This document shows positions 17,140 through 25,705 of a stretch of DNA of 64,000 bases, one piece after another; the stretch's first letter is position 1, and each line of letters begins with the position of its first letter. Source of the DNA: Mangrovimonas sp. TPBH4 (GTDB lineage: Bacteria > Bacteroidota > Bacteroidia > Flavobacteriales > Flavobacteriaceae); the NCBI RefSeq assembly GCF_001280505.1, contig NZ_LBIO01000058.1:147033-211032 (forward strand), written 5' to 3'. The notes below the pieces were generated by a model. It was not told where the DNA came from and made no database searches. It saw only the letters and a list, made by a program, of their open reading frames with translations. Made by a program: the position numbers and the translations under genes.

Positions 17140-19554
17140 TTAATAATTAAACTTTAATTGAACAGTTATATTCCTTCCAGTATCATCAGCAAAATACCTT
17201 AGTCTGTTCAAATATTCCCTGTAAGAGGTGTCAAATATATTTTCTACAGCAGCCATCACATTTAATGACATTTTATTCGAAATGTCGAATGTGGCATCTG
17301 CAGAAAGGTTAAATAAATTGTAAGCGGCAGGCGGCGTACTGATATCAACCAGCACATAACTATCGCTAGAAGCGATGTAAGTTTCAAAGCTGTAGTCTGG
17401 ATACCTGTTTTGTTTGGCAACAAATTCATAATTTAAAGCAATGTTTAAATCTTTCCAATTGGCTTTAGAATACGAAAGTGTATTGCTCAGCCTAAACGAA
17501 GGTATATCAATTACCGGTAAATCATTTTTGGTATCCTGACCATAGACATAGGAAGATTTATTGTTGAAATTCCAATTATTGGACAACAGCACATCAAAAC
17601 TAGCATCAATACCCGTGAGGATAGCATTGGTTTGAAAATACTCCCATACAGGAAAAGTACCGCGTATTGTGGCTTCTGTTCCCGTAGGTTTGATGTAGAT
17701 GAAATCATTAATATGATTAAAGTACGCTTCTAGGTTCATTACAATTCTCTTGGTATTTAACCTATAGCTTAATCCCAGTCTATTGGAAATTTCTTTGTTG
17801 ATTCTTAAATCTCCCAACTCAATCCTTGCTGCCGAGTGGTGCAAACCGTCGCTAAACAATTCTGATGGGTTTGGAGGGCGTGACGAAAGGCTATAGTTAA
17901 ACGATACCTCATTTTTTTGGTTAAGGTTATATAACAAGCCCGTAGATAATGAGATGTTATGAAATGAAAACTTTGGATTTGTTAAAAGTTGTGTTCCCAA
18001 ATCATCTATGATAATATCACTGAAATCTTCATCATAACCGCGCTCTTCCCATCTACTTGTCTTGTAGTACTTTTTGGCGTCAATATGGTTGTAATCGTAT
18101 CTAACACCCAAGTCTCCTGTTAGTTTGTCGTTAAAATATGACTTAACTATACCGTAAATGCCAAAGTCAAGTTTTTCGTAATCAGGAATGAGTCGTCTTA
18201 CCCCGGTATCTGGATTGGCAAAGTTGTCCTGAAACCTCCCTGAAACTCCAAAATCCATGATATAGCCTTCAAGTTTATCAACCCTAACATCGGTTCTTAA
18301 ACTGTGCGTTTGAAGGTTAAGGTCCACCGCAGGTTTGTTTTTATCGCTTCCAACTCTTTTGTCGTATTCAAAGCGTTGGTTGTTCTGATAGTCGTATTGA
18401 AAGTTTAGCTTTCCAAACGATTTAAAACGCTTAAAACCTGTAGCTTTTAACAATGTATGGTTGACATCTTGTTTTGGAGCCTTGATCCTGTAACTGAAAT
18501 CCTCATTTACCAAAGGTTCTCGGTTGTTTATAGCATTGACCAGATCCTCGGTATTACCAATGTGAGAGGCACTTAAAATACCTATTTCATTATCGATATG
18601 GCTTAAGTATACTTCAAAACCCTTTTCAAAGCTTTTAAAACCACCCTGCAAACTTGCCGAGAAACTTTTAGAACCTGTGTTGTTCAAGTAGTAATCTGGA
18701 GCTTTTAAATCGCCATTTTGCTTGTATCCCAAAACGCCATTTGCGTACCAGCCAGACTCAAAGGTTTTATGGAGTGAAGAACTGATGTTGTACCCCAGTC
18801 CATTGCTTTGAAACCCGGTGATAGTTTTACCAAAAAGCGAATCTACCAAATGCGGATGCTTAGGTTCCAAAATCACAACACCACCAATGGCATCACCTCC
18901 ATAGGCCAAAGTGCCAGCTCCCTTAATCACCGAAATATTGTCAGCTGCATTGACATCAATATTTGGAGCGTGTTCAATGCCCCAATCTTGGTCTTCCATT
19001 CTAACGTTGTTATTTACTACAAGAACGCGGCTGCTGTGAAGCCCGTTAATAACAGGTTTTACTATTTTACTACCTGTAGTAATTGAGGTCACGCCGCTAA
19101 CCTGTTTAATGACATCGCCTAAACTTCCCGAACTATAATCATCAATTACATCTGTTTTTATGATGGTTTCTTGGGCTGCCGTGGTTTTCTTTTTCACTTC
19201 AGCGCCTTTTACGACAATGGTTTCCAGTTCTTCAACATGATGTTCTAGATAGATGGTTCTTTCTAAATTTTCTATCAAATCAATCTCAATGGTTTTTGTT
19301 TCGCATGACAAATGCGAAAAAGTGATCTTGAGAGGTCCTCGGCATAGATTTTTTAGAATGAATTTACCATCCAGGTCAGTGGTTGTGTAAATATCCAACG
19401 ATTCAACATGCACAGTTGCATCTATAATAGGCTCACCATTGTGGAAATCCACAATTTTACCTGAAAAGATAATATCACAATTTTGACCATGGACCAACAG
19501 TCCTAAAAGGGTGGTGATGGCAGTGATAAAGAGGTGTTTCATATTCTTTTTCAT
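17140..19554 (-). CDS. TonB-dependent outer-membrane receptor with carboxypeptidase-like N-terminal domain
   Basis: 804 residues from the ATG at 19554 (MKKNMKHLF); the frame is open to 19566. Order: signal peptide (to about LLVHGQ), a CarboxypepD_reg-like beta domain (about 28-105, GKIVDFHNGEPIIDATVHV), a TonB box/linker region, a plug domain (about 120-230, with DVIKQVSGV and GGDAIGGVVILEP), and a 22-strand-type barrel ending in NITVQLKFNY with the terminal aromatic expected for BAM insertion. It imports a ligand using TonB energy. The ligand is inferred to be a metal or metal complex, because a His-rich small protein lies immediately upstream and a lipoprotein immediately downstream. There is no SusD partner, so a glycan is less likely. 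Confidence 0.85.
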   Translation of the reverse strand: MKKNMKHLFITAITTLLGLLVHGQNCDIIFSGKIVDFHNGEPIIDATVHVESLDIYTTTDLDGKFILKNLCRGPLKITFSHLSCETKTIEIDLIENLERTIYLEHHVEELETIVVKGAEVKKKTTAAQETIIKTDVIDDYSSGSLGDVIKQVSGVTSITTGSKIVKPVINGLHSSRVLVVNNNVRMEDQDWGIEHAPNIDVNAADNISVIKGAGTLAYGGDAIGGVVILEPKHPHLVDSLFGKTITGFQSNGLGYNISSSLHKTFESGWYANGVLGYKQNGDLKAPDYYLNNTGSKSFSASLQGGFKSFEKGFEVYLSHIDNEIGILSASHIGNTEDLVNAINNREPLVNEDFSYRIKAPKQDVNHTLLKATGFKRFKSFGKLNFQYDYQNNQRFEYDKRVGSDKNKPAVDLNLQTHSLRTDVRVDKLEGYIMDFGVSGRFQDNFANPDTGVRRLIPDYEKLDFGIYGIVKSYFNDKLTGDLGVRYDYNHIDAKKYYKTSRWEERGYDEDFSDIIIDDLGTQLLTNPKFSFHNISLSTGLLYNLNQKNEVSFNYSLSSRPPNPSELFSDGLHHSAARIELGDLRINKEISNRLGLSYRLNTKRIVMNLEAYFNHINDFIYIKPTGTEATIRGTFPVWEYFQTNAILTGIDASFDVLLSNNWNFNNKSSYVYGQDTKNDLPVIDIPSFRLSNTLSYSKANWKDLNIALNYEFVAKQNRYPDYSFETYIASSDSYVLVDISTPPAAYNLFNLSADATFDISNKMSLNVMAAVENIFDTSYREYLNRLRYFADDTGRNITVQLKFNY

Positions 19555-19643
19555 GACTAACCACACATTATGTATTTAAATAATGTGTTACTTATAACGT
19601 TTGCTAAGTAGTAAGTCCAGACTTTGGGTAAAGCTTGGCAGTG

Positions 19644-19976
19644 TTAGGCTAGTTCAGGAGGGCCACGTAACGAAAAAGATAATTGCTGATGATTGTATTT
19701 AAAGTTGTATAACTCAATAGAGGTTTCCTTTACAGGCACAATTTTTGGAACTATAAAACTGAAGCTTGTAAGAACAAAGGTGTTGTTTATTTTAAACTGG
19801 TAAAAGCTACAATCTTGGTCTAAGCTGTGAAGGTGTGCTTGACTTTCTCCTTTACAAACCTCATGATGGTGGTGGGTAAAAACGTGAGTTAACTTGGTAA
19901 TATAAGGAAGCAACAATGCTACTACCAAAAGGGTAGTGGCTAGTTTAAAAACCGTATGTTGCTTTTGTTGTTGCAT
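19644..19976 (-). CDS. Small His/Cys-rich exported or membrane protein upstream of the TonB receptor
   Basis: 110 residues. One hydrophobic segment (about 10-27) is followed by a metal-binding-like cluster: H31, HHHH at 35-38, Cys41, His48, His50 and Cys56. The remainder is beta-like and ends in RGPPELA, which recalls short DUF2946-type proteins found next to metal-related TonB receptors. I infer that it binds a transition metal (zinc or copper) in the periplasm and serves the receptor whose start lies 90 bases downstream. The function is not established. Confidence 0.65.
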   Translation of the reverse strand: MQQQKQHTVFKLATTLLVVALLLPYITKLTHVFTHHHHEVCKGESQAHLHSLDQDCSFYQFKINNTFVLTSFSFIVPKIVPVKETSIELYNFKYNHQQLSFSLRGPPELA

Positions 19977-19987
19977 TTGTTAAAGCA

Positions 19988-20482
19988 CTAATCTACAAAC
20001 TTTCCCAATCCAAATCTACGTAACATTTTCTTTTCGAATTCCCAAAAGAACTGAAACTGTCCAAGCAGCCAACCAAAGGTTACCAAAAGAATTTGATAAA
20101 AAATGAGGCCAATGATAACAAATAATACCCAATACAGCACAGGATTTAAGTTTTCTTTAGTAATTCCGGCCCAGGCAATCAAAGGTCTTCCCACAAAAAC
20201 AGAAGAGGAACCAGTAATGGCAAAAACAATAAAAATCCTTATCATTTCCCATTTATAGGTCACAATCCATTTGTGCTCCAACCGTTTAAAAATCCACAAA
20301 GTAAGCTTTAAAAGCGCGTAGAATATTATTAGACTAATAGGTAGTGCCAAAAGTAGGTTGGGACTTTCAAAAAACACGTTCGCTAATTTAAAACTACTGT
20401 AGAATAGGGCTATAAGTCCGAAAAGGGGAAATATCAATTGCCAATTGTTCTGTATTTCCCATTTTGCTTTGAATTTTTCCAT
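19988..20482 (-). CDS. Four-helix membrane protein (DUF6787-like)
   Basis: 164 residues from the ATG at 20482 (MEKFKAKWEIQNNW). The frame extends to a TTG at 20488, but a -7 element at 20500-20507 and the ATG favour the shorter form. About four transmembrane helices are seen (around 16-33, 42-60, 80-100 and 114-138), with a cytoplasmic charged C-terminus (FEFEKK-like, FWEFEKKMLRRFGLG). The N-terminal KWEIQNNWQLIFP is the signature I associate with DUF6787 of flavobacteria. No function is known. Confidence 0.7.
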   Translation of the reverse strand: MEKFKAKWEIQNNWQLIFPLFGLIALFYSSFKLANVFFESPNLLLALPISLIIFYALLKLTLWIFKRLEHKWIVTYKWEMIRIFIVFAITGSSSVFVGRPLIAWAGITKENLNPVLYWVLFVIIGLIFYQILLVTFGWLLGQFQFFWEFEKKMLRRFGLGKFVD

Positions 20483-20499
20483 AGACAAAATAATCTGCG

Positions 20500-20507
20500 C
20501 AAATATA
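20500..20507 (-). promoter_or_regulatory. Candidate -7 element for the DUF6787-like gene
   Basis: TATATTTG on the minus strand matches TAnnTTTG, with TTTT 17 bases upstream in the -33 position. It lies only 2 bases from the stop codon of the upstream gene and 18 bases before the ATG at 20482. Confidence 0.4.
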
Positions 20508-20509
20508 CT

Positions 20510-20941
20510 TTAAATTCTAGGAATAAAACCTGTTAATTGTTGCCGGTAAGTCAATTGAAAGTAAATGAAATAATTGTAGAGCTTATAGTTGACCTCGTAG
20601 CCGTAATCAATGTTGGATTCATAGTTTATTTGCATGCCATATAAATTAGGGTCATAAACTTGTGGTTGGAGTACTCTTTGGTTCCAAGAAACCACATATT
20701 GGTAGTTTCTTGTTTCCATAAATTCTTGAGAATAGTACCCTTCAGGCCTTGCCATGCTTCTCAGCCATGTGCTGAATCCAGGATCAAAAATGATGATTTC
20801 ATATTCCAATTCGTCATTGGCAATTCTTACCGTATCATTTTCCGCTATTTGTGTATCCACTGTGCTGCTGGCTACTTTTTGGGTACTATGGCAACTATAG
20901 ATTAGAATGGTGAGCAATATAATTGAAACAAAGGTTTTCAT
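20510..20941 (-). CDS. Lipoprotein of the DUF6146 type
   Basis: 143 residues. The signal ends in a lipobox (LIYSC, Cys17), giving a lipid-anchored envelope protein. The mature part is rich in Tyr and Asn, with FDPGFSTWL (about 52-60) and YYSQEFMETRNYQYV (about 69-83); this pattern matches the flavobacterial DUF6146 family as I remember it. No function is known and no catalytic residues are apparent. The gene is followed directly by the four-helix membrane protein. Confidence 0.7.
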   Translation of the reverse strand: MKTFVSIILLTILIYSCHSTQKVASSTVDTQIAENDTVRIANDELEYEIIIFDPGFSTWLRSMARPEGYYSQEFMETRNYQYVVSWNQRVLQPQVYDPNLYGMQINYESNIDYGYEVNYKLYNYFIYFQLTYRQQLTGFIPRI

Positions 20942-21011
20942 TGTTTTGAGTTTCTATTAAAGATACGAAAAAAGCCTGTAATTACCTTACAGAACAATCT
21001 GTAATAAAAAA

Positions 21012-21033
21012 GGCCAAGATGATTGTCTTGGCC
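21012..21033 (-). terminator. Intrinsic terminator after the DUF937 gene
   Basis: An 8-bp stem GGCCAAGA / TCTTGGCC (21012-21019 with 21026-21033) is followed on the minus strand by a T-run. It lies 22 bases past the DUF937 stop. Confidence 0.7.
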
Positions 21034-21055
21034 AGAATTAATCTATAAAAGGTGG

Positions 21056-21697
21056 TTAGGTGTTTCCTTTCAGAATGTCCCCAAGCATTCCACCTAAGCC
21101 TCCCTTTGTTTTGCTGTTTCCTAAAACCATTCCTGCAATATCATCAATGGCACTGCCGTCTCCATCAGCATCCAAAACTGAGGTTAAGAAATCCTGTTCT
21201 CTATGTGCCGAACTACCTCCCAATAAGCCTCCTAACATGTCTGTGAGATCAGAAGAGCCTGAAACATTTCTTTGCCTAGATTGTTTTGCCAAATACCCCA
21301 TAAGAATCGGTGCGGCAACTTTGAGAATATTGGCTATAGAGCTAGTGTCTATTCCGGATTGATGCCCTAGAACATTGGTGACGTTCTGCTGTTTTTCACC
21401 CAATACGTGACTCAATATCTTTTCGCCATCTGCAAGAACATTTTGGTCCACACCTCCTTTGAATAATCCTTCCAAATCATCCAAAAGGCCCGTTTCATGA
21501 TGGTTGTTCAGGGCATTTAAAAGCCCTTCGGCACCTTGTGGTGATTGGGCATTGTTTTTCATGGCTTGTGTCATTAAAGGTAAAGCCATGGTGAGAATAT
21601 CCTGTGTTTTGTCGGTGGGCTGGTTAGTGTGTTGGGAAAGGCCATTTACGATGGATTTTCCCAAATCCGAATTGAATAAATCTAAAATTCCGTCCAT
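21056..21697 (-). CDS. DUF937 domain protein
   Basis: 213 residues, cytoplasmic, rich in Gly, Asn and Leu. The N-terminal half (DLFNSDLGKSIVNGL, then ILTMALPLMTQAM) and the Gly-rich repeats toward the C-terminus (DLTDMLGGLLGG, GLGGMLGDILKG) are typical of the YidB-like/DUF937 family, whose function is unknown. It has a terminator on both sides, so it is transcribed alone. Confidence 0.82.
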   Translation of the reverse strand: MDGILDLFNSDLGKSIVNGLSQHTNQPTDKTQDILTMALPLMTQAMKNNAQSPQGAEGLLNALNNHHETGLLDDLEGLFKGGVDQNVLADGEKILSHVLGEKQQNVTNVLGHQSGIDTSSIANILKVAAPILMGYLAKQSRQRNVSGSSDLTDMLGGLLGGSSAHREQDFLTSVLDADGDGSAIDDIAGMVLGNSKTKGGLGGMLGDILKGNT

Positions 21698-21734
21698 TAT
21701 ACTGTAGTTTTGATTGTGACTATAATGTACAAAA

Positions 21735-21767
21735 AAAAGCCTGTAAAAAATTGATTTACAGGCTTTT
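21735..21767 (-). terminator. Intrinsic terminator after serA
   Basis: A 13-bp perfect stem (21735-21747 with 21755-21767, AAAAGCCTGTAAA and complement) with a 7-nt loop, followed on the minus strand by further T. It ends serA transcription 27 bases past its stop codon. Confidence 0.85.
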
Positions 21768-21793
21768 GTTAGTAAGTTTTTGTTTGTAAAATC

Positions 21794-22747
21794 CTATCCT
21801 CTAAGCAGTTGTATAATCTGTGCTGCCAATTCGGTTCCAATTCTATCTTGAGCCTCATTGGTCGCTGCTCCAGTGTGTGGCGTAAGCGATAGGGAAGGGT
21901 TCATAAGTAACTGAATTTCAGGTTTAGGTTCACTTTCATAAACATCCAAAGCGGCTCTTGCAACTTTTCCGCTATTGATGGCGTCAACAAGGGCTACTTC
22001 ATCGATAATACCACCGCGGGCAGCATTTGCTATGATCACACCGTCCTTCATTTCATCAAATTCCTTTTTACCGATAACATATTCTTTTTGTGCAGGAACG
22101 TGAAGGGTAATAAAGTCTGACTGTTTTAGAACATCGTCCTTTGAAATGGTATTGATTTCAAAATTCAGTTTTTGGCCATCAAAAAAGTCCAATTCTAAAT
22201 TTACGGTTTCCATAAAAGGATCGTAGGCTACAACTTTCATTCCTAGACCAATAGCAACTTTTGCGGTAGCTTGTCCAATTCTTCCAAATCCAAGAATCCC
22301 GATGGTCTTGCCTTTTAATTCAATGCCTTTGGAGTAGCTTTTCTTTAAATCCTTGAAGCGCGTATCTCCATCAAGAGGCATATCGCGATTGGAATTGTGT
22401 AAAAAGCGAGCCAAACCTAGCAAGTGAGCAAATACCAACTCTGCTACAGAGTGGGAGGAAGCTGCAGGCGTGTTGATTACGTGGATATCCTTACTGCGTG
22501 CATAGTCCACATCGATATTATCCATACCAACACCGCCACGACCAATGATTTTTATGCTTGGACAGGCATCAATTAAATCCTGTTTTACTTTTGTAGCGCT
22601 TCTTACCAATAATACATCTACTTCATTTTGGTTGATGTAATTGATTAATTGTTCTTGTGCAACGGTAGTGGTGCTTACTTCAAAACCGGCCTGTTCCAAG
22701 GCTTCGATTCCACTTTTAGAAATTCCGTCGTTAGCTAATACTTTCAT
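21794..22747 (-). CDS. serA: D-3-phosphoglycerate dehydrogenase (short form)
   Basis: 317 residues; oxidises 3-phosphoglycerate to 3-phosphohydroxypyruvate, the first step of serine synthesis. The NAD-binding loop [11 protein letters not shown], the catalytic Arg in [10 protein letters not shown], the Glu in YESEPKPE and the catalytic His in LTPHTGAAT are all present. It lacks the C-terminal ACT domain of the long SerA enzymes, so serine feedback through ACT is not expected. That short form is usual in this phylum. It lies 90 bases downstream of serC on the same strand, and the two genes together encode the first two steps of the pathway. Confidence 0.9.
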   Translation of the reverse strand: MKVLANDGISKSGIEALEQAGFEVSTTTVAQEQLINYINQNEVDVLLVRSATKVKQDLIDACPSIKIIGRGGVGMDNIDVDYARSKDIHVINTPAASSHSVAELVFAHLLGLARFLHNSNRDMPLDGDTRFKDLKKSYSKGIELKGKTIGILGFGRIGQATAKVAIGLGMKVVAYDPFMETVNLELDFFDGQKLNFEINTISKDDVLKQSDFITLHVPAQKEYVIGKKEFDEMKDGVIIANAARGGIIDEVALVDAINSGKVARAALDVYESEPKPEIQLLMNPSLSLTPHTGAATNEAQDRIGTELAAQIIQLLRG

Positions 22748-22837
22748 GTTCTTATTTTAAAATATTAAAGCTTATTTTTTTGGTCGCAACCTATTTTGGT
22801 TGCTTTAAATTTTATTGAATTAGCAGCTAAAAACTTA

Positions 22838-23899
22838 TTAAGCCTTACGTTCCAATTCACTCATTACTTCAACAAGCGTTGCAACACTCTCCAAAGAAAG
22901 TGCATTGTACATGGAGGCTCTATAGCCGCCTACGCTTCTGTGACCGTTGAGGCCATTAATTCCAGCTTCTTCAACCATGGTGTCAAAAGTTTCCTTTAAA
23001 TCTTCATTTGTAAGGTTAAAGGTGGCGTTCATAAAAGAACGGTCGGTTTTAGTGGCAAAACCTTTAAACAAAGGGTTTAAATCTATTTCAGAATAAATAA
23101 GTTGAGCTTTTTTCTCGTTTATTTTTTCAATTTCCGAAATTCCACCAAGGTTTTTAAGCCATTCCAAAGTCAACATGGAAGTATATACCGCAAATACAGG
23201 CGGCGTGTTAAACATACTGCTTTTGTCAATATGTTGCTTATAGTCCATCATGGAAGGGATTTTACGGGACACTTTTCCTAAGATATCTTCCTTAACTACC
23301 ACTAATGTAGTCCCTGAAGGCCCCATGTTTTTCTGGGCACCGGCATAAATTAAATCGAATTTACTGTAATCAAGAGTGCGGGAAAAAATGTCACTACTCA
23401 TATCGCATACCATTGGTATTGGGCAGTCTGGGAATTCCTTTATTTGAGTTCCGAAGATTGTATTGTTTGATGTACAGTGGAAATAATCATAATCTGTTGG
23501 GATATCGTATCCTTTAGGAATATAATTGTAATTGGCATCTTTTGAAGAGGCCACCTCATAGATATCGTCGTAAATTTTAGCTTCCTTGATAGCTTTATCT
23601 GCCCAGGTTCCAGTATTAAGGTAACCCGCACGTTTTTCAAGCAAATTTAGAGCAACCATCAAAAACTGTGTGCTGGCACCACCTTGCAAAAACAGGGCTT
23701 TATAGCCTTTGCCTTCAAGACCCAAGAGTTCTAAAGCCAAGGCTCTTGCATTCTCCATAATATCGACAAAGGCTTTGCTTCTATGTGATATTTCAATAAG
23801 TGACAGGCCATTATCAAAATCCAATAAAGCTTCAGATGCCTTTTGGATCACTTCCCGCGGCAATACACATGGGCCTGCACTAAAATTGTGTCTTTTCAT
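22838..23899 (-). CDS. serC: Phosphoserine aminotransferase
   Basis: 353 residues; transfers an amino group from glutamate to 3-phosphohydroxypyruvate. The N-terminal HNFSAGPCVLP, the substrate-loop FLQGGAS (about 70-76) and the PLP lysine in YAGAQKNMGPSG are diagnostic, and GHRSVGGYRASMYNA near the C-terminus is the usual phosphate-binding end. It is cytoplasmic, PLP-dependent, and the first gene of the serC-serA pair. The 175-base upstream stretch (23900-24074) is AT-rich and gave no clear promoter match. Confidence 0.95.
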   Translation of the reverse strand: MKRHNFSAGPCVLPREVIQKASEALLDFDNGLSLIEISHRSKAFVDIMENARALALELLGLEGKGYKALFLQGGASTQFLMVALNLLEKRAGYLNTGTWADKAIKEAKIYDDIYEVASSKDANYNYIPKGYDIPTDYDYFHCTSNNTIFGTQIKEFPDCPIPMVCDMSSDIFSRTLDYSKFDLIYAGAQKNMGPSGTTLVVVKEDILGKVSRKIPSMMDYKQHIDKSSMFNTPPVFAVYTSMLTLEWLKNLGGISEIEKINEKKAQLIYSEIDLNPLFKGFATKTDRSFMNATFNLTNEDLKETFDTMVEEAGINGLNGHRSVGGYRASMYNALSLESVATLVEVMSELERKA

Positions 23900-24074
23900 T
23901 TGTTGAATAATATTAAAATTGTGTTGTTAGAATGTATAATCTATAATGTAGTTTAATATATTGTTTAAGAGATTTTTGTGGTGAAAAATCCTTTTAGTTG
24001 TAATTTTTATTGTGTTGAAGGCAAAGTTGATAAATAATATTAAAAAAGGCGTTAATAAATTAATAATTTATCAG

Positions 24075-25133
24075 CTAAATTTGTAATAAAAATTCAATAG
24101 TATCTACATTATCGGCATAATCCCAAAGTTGTGGGTTTTGTGTCTGTCCGAAAGGGATTTCACCAGCCGTAACATTGTTGGAAACAATGCATTGAATGTT
24201 TTCTTTTTCAGCGGTTAGTTTATGCTTTAAGTCTTCGATGGAATCGTAATACTCGTAGAAAACCGTTGCAATAGGCGAGGCGTAATTTTCATCCTCTTTA
24301 ATCATCAAAAATCCATTTTCCAAAATATCAAACTCACTCATTAAATATACCGCTTTATTGTAGTCGTAGTTATTGGCATATTTAGTTTCGTTGATTATAG
24401 GGTTCCAATCGTACATGGCTTGGAAAAAGGCATCAAAATCATAGTTTTTGGGGATGAACAATTTGGAAACATTTCTGCAGCCCAATCCGTAATATCTAAA
24501 GATGTCGTTGGATAACTCTTTGAGTTCTTCTTCGGTTTCATTACCTGTAAGAAGCGCTACGGAATTGCGGTTTTTTCTAATAATGGAAGGTTTGTCTTTA
24601 AAATAGTATTCAAAATAGCGAGCAGTGTTGTCGCTTCCGGTAGCAATAACGGCATCAAAATTCTCTAGTTTTTCTTCTGTAAAACTGATTTTTCCTTTGA
24701 AACCGGGCTCGACAAATTCCAAATATTTTGCCAAAAAGGGAAGTAATTGCTTGTCGTTACTAGATTGCTTTACCATAACATCATGACCAGCAATAAGCAC
24801 CGAAACAAAGTCGTGAAACCCTACCAAAGGAATATTTCCAGCCATAATAATGGCCACTTTTTTAGAAGACTCTTGGTTGAAGTTATACTTTAACAACCAT
24901 TTTTCAATATTACTTTTTGTCAACGAGTTAGACCATCCATTTAATGCGTAAACAATATTCTCTTTCGTAAACCAGCCATTGTGTTCATTGGCCAAATTTA
25001 TTTGATGCTTGAAGCCTTCGAAGAAAAGATCGTTATGAGGAATATTTTCTTTTTTTATAAAATCAGATTGAGCAAACTGACTTAAAAAATCACCTAATTT
25101 TACGAATGCATCAATTCTTTCTGGTAAATTCAT
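24075..25133 (-). CDS. LuxC-family acyl-CoA reductase
   Basis: 352 residues. The family reduces acyl-CoA to the aldehyde with NADPH. Visible features are the nucleotide-binding region KVAIIMAGNIPLVGFHDF (about 92-109) and the catalytic-type Cys in YYGLGCRNVSKLFIP. There is no luxD/luxE or luciferase gene nearby, so this is not a light system; the aldehyde use is unknown. It is divergent from a ferredoxin gene across 80 bases, an arrangement I recall as common in Flavobacteriaceae that suggests shared redox chemistry. Translation should start at the ATG at 25133. Confidence 0.85.
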   Translation of the reverse strand: MNLPERIDAFVKLGDFLSQFAQSDFIKKENIPHNDLFFEGFKHQINLANEHNGWFTKENIVYALNGWSNSLTKSNIEKWLLKYNFNQESSKKVAIIMAGNIPLVGFHDFVSVLIAGHDVMVKQSSNDKQLLPFLAKYLEFVEPGFKGKISFTEEKLENFDAVIATGSDNTARYFEYYFKDKPSIIRKNRNSVALLTGNETEEELKELSNDIFRYYGLGCRNVSKLFIPKNYDFDAFFQAMYDWNPIINETKYANNYDYNKAVYLMSEFDILENGFLMIKEDENYASPIATVFYEYYDSIEDLKHKLTAEKENIQCIVSNNVTAGEIPFGQTQNPQLWDYADNVDTIEFLLQI

Positions 25134-25139
25134 TCTGTG

Positions 25140-25171
25140 TTTGGTTATGAATGGTTTTGGCTTTATTTTTG
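25140..25171 (+). promoter_or_regulatory. Promoter for the ferredoxin gene
   Basis: TTTG (25140-25143), a 20-nt spacer and TATTTTTG (25164-25171) match TTTG-N17-23-TAnnTTTG in full. The transcript would carry about 35 bases before the ATG at 25214. Confidence 0.6.
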
Positions 25172-25213
25172 TACAAAGTTAGAAAATTTAAACGCTGAAA
25201 TAGAAAAAATGCT

Positions 25214-25567
25214 ATGGCAATAATTATAACGGATGAATGTATAAATTGCGGAGCTTGTGAACCGGAATGCCCAAATACAGCTATATATGAAGGTGCCGAC
25301 GACTGGAGGTACAATGACGGAACCAGTTTAAATGGGGATGTGATTTTACCTGACGGCAAGTCTGTAAATGCTGATGAGGCGCAGGAGCCACTGAGTGACG
25401 AAATATACTATATAGTTCCAGATAAGTGTACCGAGTGTAAGGGATTCCATGAGGAGCCTCAATGTGCTGCGGTATGTCCTGTGGACTGTTGTGTTCCAGA
25501 TGATGACAATGTGGAAACAGATGAAGAATTACTAGGAAAACAACGCTTTATGCACCCTGAAGATTAA
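25214..25567 (+). CDS. Two-[4Fe-4S] ferredoxin
   Basis: 117 residues. The first cluster motif [12 protein letters not shown] has Cys9, 12, 15 and 19. The second is [22 protein letters not shown], in which the spacing is widened by an insertion between the second and third Cys, as in the YfhL/Allochromatium-type 2[4Fe-4S] ferredoxins. It is a small soluble electron carrier. Divergent transcription from the acyl-CoA reductase suggests, but does not prove, that it feeds that enzyme. A terminator follows directly. Confidence 0.9.
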   Translation: MAIIITDECINCGACEPECPNTAIYEGADDWRYNDGTSLNGDVILPDGKSVNADEAQEPLSDEIYYIVPDKCTECKGFHEEPQCAAVCPVDCCVPDDDNVETDEELLGKQRFMHPED

Positions 25568-25596
25568 TTCGAACACAATTTTTAGAATACATCTTT

Positions 25597-25621
25597 AAAT
25601 CCTGAGAACAACTCAGGATTT
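25597..25621 (+). terminator. Intrinsic terminator after the ferredoxin gene
   Basis: A 10-bp stem (25597-25606 with 25612-25621, AAATCCTGAG and complement) with loop AACAA is followed by a T-run. Confidence 0.85.
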
Positions 25622-25655
25622 TTTGTTTAATACATCGTATAATTGGTTAACTTTG
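25622..25655 (+). promoter_or_regulatory. Promoter for ychF
   Basis: TTTG (25622-25625), a 22-nt spacer and TAACTTTG (25648-25655) match the Bacteroidota consensus in full. It overlaps the T-run of the preceding terminator and puts the transcript start near 25662, directly at a hairpin (25663-25680). Confidence 0.6.
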
Positions 25656-25662
25656 CGCCGCA

Positions 25663-25680
25663 TTTCCACTGTGGTGGAAA
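25663..25680 (+). promoter_or_regulatory. Short hairpin at the 5' end of the ychF message
   Basis: TTTCCAC (25663-25669) pairs with GTGGAAA (25674-25680) around a TGTG loop. It would sit at the very 5' end of the predicted ychF transcript, 25 bases before the ATG, and could stabilise the message. Confidence 0.4.
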
Positions 25681-25705
25681 GTTACAAATGAACTAATACT
25701 ATTAT

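Noticed and set aside
22786..22803. GCAACC/GGTTGC hairpin between serC and serA as a terminator or riboswitch
   Set aside because: The stem is only 6 bp, with no T-run after it on the minus strand, and no known riboswitch pattern was seen.
24075..25133. A bioluminescence (lux) operon
   Set aside because: Only a LuxC-type reductase is present; luciferase, LuxD and LuxE genes are absent.
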